Assembly: GCA_021785155.1 (NCBI GenBank) | Contig: JAJYGE010000324.1 | Location: 1 to 8,893 of the forward strand | Direction: 5' to 3' | Length of the DNA: 8,893 nucleotides | Source: Planctomycetota bacterium | GTDB taxonomy: Bacteria; Planctomycetota; Phycisphaerae; WQYP01 | Part shown: piece by piece, positions 7,144 through 8,893 of the stretch | Numbering within the stretch: position 1 is the stretch's first letter | How the letters are laid out: every line of letters starts with the position of its first letter | Translations under genes and position numbers: made by a program | The notes under the pieces: model-generated | What the model was told of the DNA's origin: nothing | Seen by the model: only the letters and a program-made list of their open reading frames with translations | Databases searched by the model: none

Positions 7144-8562
7144 TCAATGCCCCCGAAACTTTGCGATGGCTGCTGCCCGGGCGGCACGATGGTCTACCAC
7201 GGGTGCGGGATAATCCTGGCCAATGACGCAGCCGACTTGCCTTTGCAGCAGCGCCGGCATGTGCCACGGGGCATGTATAAATTCTTCGGGCACTCGGGCT
7301 AATTCAGGAATCAATTGCCGGACAAATGTGCCGTCGGAATCAAACCGCTGTGCCTGAAGAATCGGATTCATGACACGGAAATAAGGCGCTGCATCGGTGC
7401 CGGTGCCGGCGCTCCACTGCCAGCCGCCAACATTGCTGGCCTGATCATAGTCGATGAGCCATCGTTTGAATTGTTGCGCACCAATGCGCCAGTGGATATC
7501 CATATCCCTGGTCAGAAACATCGCCACAATCATGCGCAGGCGATTGTGCATCCAACCGGTTTGTGTAATCTGTCTGATTGCCGCATCGACAATCGGATAA
7601 CCGGTGCGGGCGTTCGTCCAGGCGGCGATAAGTTCAGGATTGTCACGCCATGTAACAGTCATGTACTTCCTCTGAAAGGCATGGTGTGTTGTATCCGGAA
7701 AGTGAAATAAAATCATGCGATAGAATTCCCGCCAGATCAGTTCCGACAGCCATGTCTCCGCACTGCCGTTGCCGCAGCCTGCGCCTTGTCCCACCGCCGC
7801 AGCCGCACATTGCCGGATGGAAACAGTTCCCGCCGCAAGGTGCGCGGAAAGTTGTGATACGCCGGCTACCGACGGAAAATCCCGCGCGCTGCGATAATGC
7901 CTCATTTTTTCCATGGTGAAAGCTTCCAGCATTTCGGCACCCGCTCGCTCCCCGGCTGGAATGAACAGTTTTACGGTGCGATGACCCAAGGTTTCCGGAC
8001 GGATAACTGGATCAGGTGCGACGATCAACTCGGCCCTTTTAGCGGGCAGGCCGTTTACTTCGATCGGTGATTGCGCCAGCTTGGCCAGCCACGCGCGCCG
8101 GTAAGCGGTGAAGACGGTATATGGATTTTCCGAACCGCTAAGCACCTCGAACTCTTCAAAAATGACGCCGTCCTTGTACATATTGACGGCGATGCCATGC
8201 TTGGCCGCCTGGGCCATGAGTCTCTGATCCTGCGCTCTCTGCGCGGGTTCATATTCTTTATTCATGGTAATGTTTTGCGCCGAGATCTTTTGGGCCAGCG
8301 CGAGAACCGCCTGCACCGGGTCATCGGTTGTGATAATTTTCAGAGGAATATTGATCCTGGCCAGGCTGGCGGACAATTCCCGCAGTGATTCCAGCCAAAA
8401 TGCGGCCTGAAACGCCCCGGTCTTTTGCATCTGATCCGGAAACCATCGCGTATCAATACAAAACACCCCGACTACCGAATGGTTGCCGCGGCACGCTGCC
8501 GCCAGAGCGGTATTGTCCCGCACGCGGAAATCCCTTCTGAACCAATGTAAAACCGTTCCCAT
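7144..8562 (-). CDS. phrB: Deoxyribodipyrimidine photo-lyase, class I CPD type
   Basis: From ATG 8562 the protein has 472 residues, the usual length, and begins MGTVLHWFRRDFRVRDNTAL, the standard photolyase N-terminus. The frame stays open 40 codons further upstream to 8682, but that part is unlike any photolyase; the ribosome-binding site at 8562 (GGGA, 10 bases away) is weak. The N-terminal alpha/beta antenna domain covers ~1-130, and the FAD-binding helical domain ~180-465. Visible motifs are WLSELIWREF (W277, lesion binding), TGYPIVDAAIRQITQTGWMHNRLRM, and DYDQASNVGGWQWSAGTGTD with APYFRVMNP. Trp305, Trp358 and Trp381 match the E. coli electron-transfer triad 306/359/382, and Asn377 matches the FAD N5 contact. 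The enzyme should split cyclobutane pyrimidine dimers using near-UV/blue light. The antenna pigment (folate or deazaflavin) cannot be told by eye. No regulator or carotenoid gene is adjacent in the window. Confidence 0.96.
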   Translation of the reverse strand: MGTVLHWFRRDFRVRDNTALAAACRGNHSVVGVFCIDTRWFPDQMQKTGAFQAAFWLESLRELSASLARINIPLKIITTDDPVQAVLALAQKISAQNITMNKEYEPAQRAQDQRLMAQAAKHGIAVNMYKDGVIFEEFEVLSGSENPYTVFTAYRRAWLAKLAQSPIEVNGLPAKRAELIVAPDPVIRPETLGHRTVKLFIPAGERAGAEMLEAFTMEKMRHYRSARDFPSVAGVSQLSAHLAAGTVSIRQCAAAAVGQGAGCGNGSAETWLSELIWREFYRMILFHFPDTTHHAFQRKYMTVTWRDNPELIAAWTNARTGYPIVDAAIRQITQTGWMHNRLRMIVAMFLTRDMDIHWRIGAQQFKRWLIDYDQASNVGGWQWSAGTGTDAAPYFRVMNPILQAQRFDSDGTFVRQLIPELARVPEEFIHAPWHMPALLQRQVGCVIGQDYPAPVVDHRAARAAAIAKFRGH

Positions 8563-8893
8563 GAAGCTACATTCCCATGAACGGACGTGGCAATATTTCC
8601 GGACACCCGCGGCGGCGGTCGCAGAACAGGAGAATAGTAGAAAGTTGAGCGGGAGAGTCCCGGCGCACCGGGACCGTCGCAAGTTGAGGCAACCCCCGCG
8701 GTCTACTTACTACTTTCTCAACGCCGAAGACTGCCGCGCCAAACGCGCGGTACAAGCACACGTGGCCAAACGGTGTGGGGTGTACCGGTACGCTGGTTTG
8801 GATGTATTGCCACACCCCATGAACACCCGGGCCTGGCGTTGTGACTGATTTTAGGCCAATCGACCCGTAATGACGGAGGGAACAGGGCTCTAA
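8563..8893. other. 331-bp region upstream of photolyase with no recognisable gene, hairpin-rich
   Basis: No recognisable protein is encoded here on either strand. Frames stay open (on - from the window edge to 8567, on + from 8483 to 8848), but neither translation resembles a known family, and GC-rich sequence yields such frames by chance. The region must hold the photolyase promoter and leader unless that gene is transcribed from beyond the edge; I saw no convincing -35/-10 pair. It contains the nested inverted repeats described at 8639-8819. I could not match it to rRNA, tRNA, tmRNA, RNase P RNA or a riboswitch class that I know. Confidence 0.4.
8639..8819. other. Candidate structured RNA/DNA element with nested stems
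   Basis: Stems seen directly: AGAAAGT 8639-8645 with ACTTTCT 8712-8718 (7 bp, outer); GCGGG 8649-8653 with CCCGC 8695-8699 (5 bp, middle); GTCCCGG 8657-8663 with CCGGGAC 8668-8674 (7 bp, 4-base loop); GTTG 8683-8686 with CAAC 8690-8693 (weak). These four nest into a branched fold. Further along are CCGCGC 8734-8739 with GCGCGG 8745-8750 (6 bp, 5-base loop, extendable by T-A and G-T) and TGGGGTGT 8776-8783 with ACACCCCA 8812-8819 (8 bp), enclosing the palindrome GTACCGGTAC at 8782-8791. GTTGAG 8644-8649 could instead pair with CTCAAC 8717-8722, giving a competing fold. It could be a small RNA, a leader of the photolyase mRNA (- strand), a mobile-element end, or chance in GC-rich DNA. Confidence 0.35.

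Noticed and set aside
6910..7302. 130-codon frame on the + strand in the GH127/photolyase gap
   Set aside because: It runs antisense into the photolyase 3' end, crosses the 7021-7061 hairpin, and has no recognisable protein features.
8563..8682. N-terminal extension of photolyase by 40 residues
   Set aside because: The extension is unlike known photolyases, while the residues from 8562 onward match the family N-terminus exactly in position.
8483..8848. 121-codon frame on the + strand
   Set aside because: It overlaps the firmly supported start of photolyase on the opposite strand and has no recognisable motifs or ribosome-binding site.
8567..8893. Open frame on the - strand running from the window edge to 8567 (about 109 codons), possibly the end of a gene upstream of photolyase
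   Set aside because: The translation resembles no family I know, is rich in Pro/Arg/Val in a GC-rich stretch, and overlaps the inverted repeats. An open frame of this size is easily chance.
8563..8893. Known structured RNA (cobalamin or other riboswitch, group I/II intron, RNase P RNA, tmRNA)
   Set aside because: The conserved sequence boxes of these classes that I know were looked for and not found on either strand.

Overview
This window shows four complete protein-coding genes and one truncated one. Three genes on the + strand (about 1-4129) and one on the - strand (4269-6731) encode exported carbohydrate-active proteins. The fifth, on the - strand, is a class I DNA photolyase (7144-8562). 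Base composition is moderate (roughly half G+C by eye). Sec and Tat signal peptides, a PEP-CTERM-like sorting tail and the large secreted glycoside hydrolases point to a Gram-negative environmental polysaccharide degrader. The Planctomycetes/Verrucomicrobia group is my best guess, as inference only: no rRNA or lineage marker is present.

Layout. (1) 2-652 +: C-terminal part of a GH16 beta-glucanase with its catalytic E-x-D-x-x-E motif, ending in a PEP-CTERM-like tail. (2) 770-1408 +: a small secreted beta-sandwich protein that looks like a free-standing carbohydrate-binding protein. (3) 1562-4129 +: a secreted GH3 beta-glucosidase-type enzyme with a PA14 domain inserted in its second catalytic domain. 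(4) 4269-6731 -, convergent with GH3: a Tat-exported GH127/DUF1680-family protein, probably an L-arabinofuranosidase, with the expected metal/thiolate cysteines. (5) An AT-rich 399-bp spacer holding the GH127 ribosome-binding site and a large imperfect hairpin (7021-7061), possibly the photolyase terminator. (6) The photolyase. (7) A terminal 331-bp stretch with no recognisable gene but several nested inverted repeats.

How they may work together: GH16 would cut beta-1,3- or mixed-linked glucan outside the cell, the binding protein may hold substrate, and GH3 would release glucose from the oligosaccharides. The GH127 enzyme would attack arabinose-containing side chains or glycoproteins. That makes a small plant/algal/fungal glycan-degradation locus, without visible transporter or regulator genes in the window. 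The photolyase appears unrelated.

No insertion sequence, CRISPR array, tRNA or rRNA was found. The parts most worth a second look are the 8639-8819 structured DNA/RNA candidate, the orphan binding protein and the PEP-CTERM-tailed GH16.
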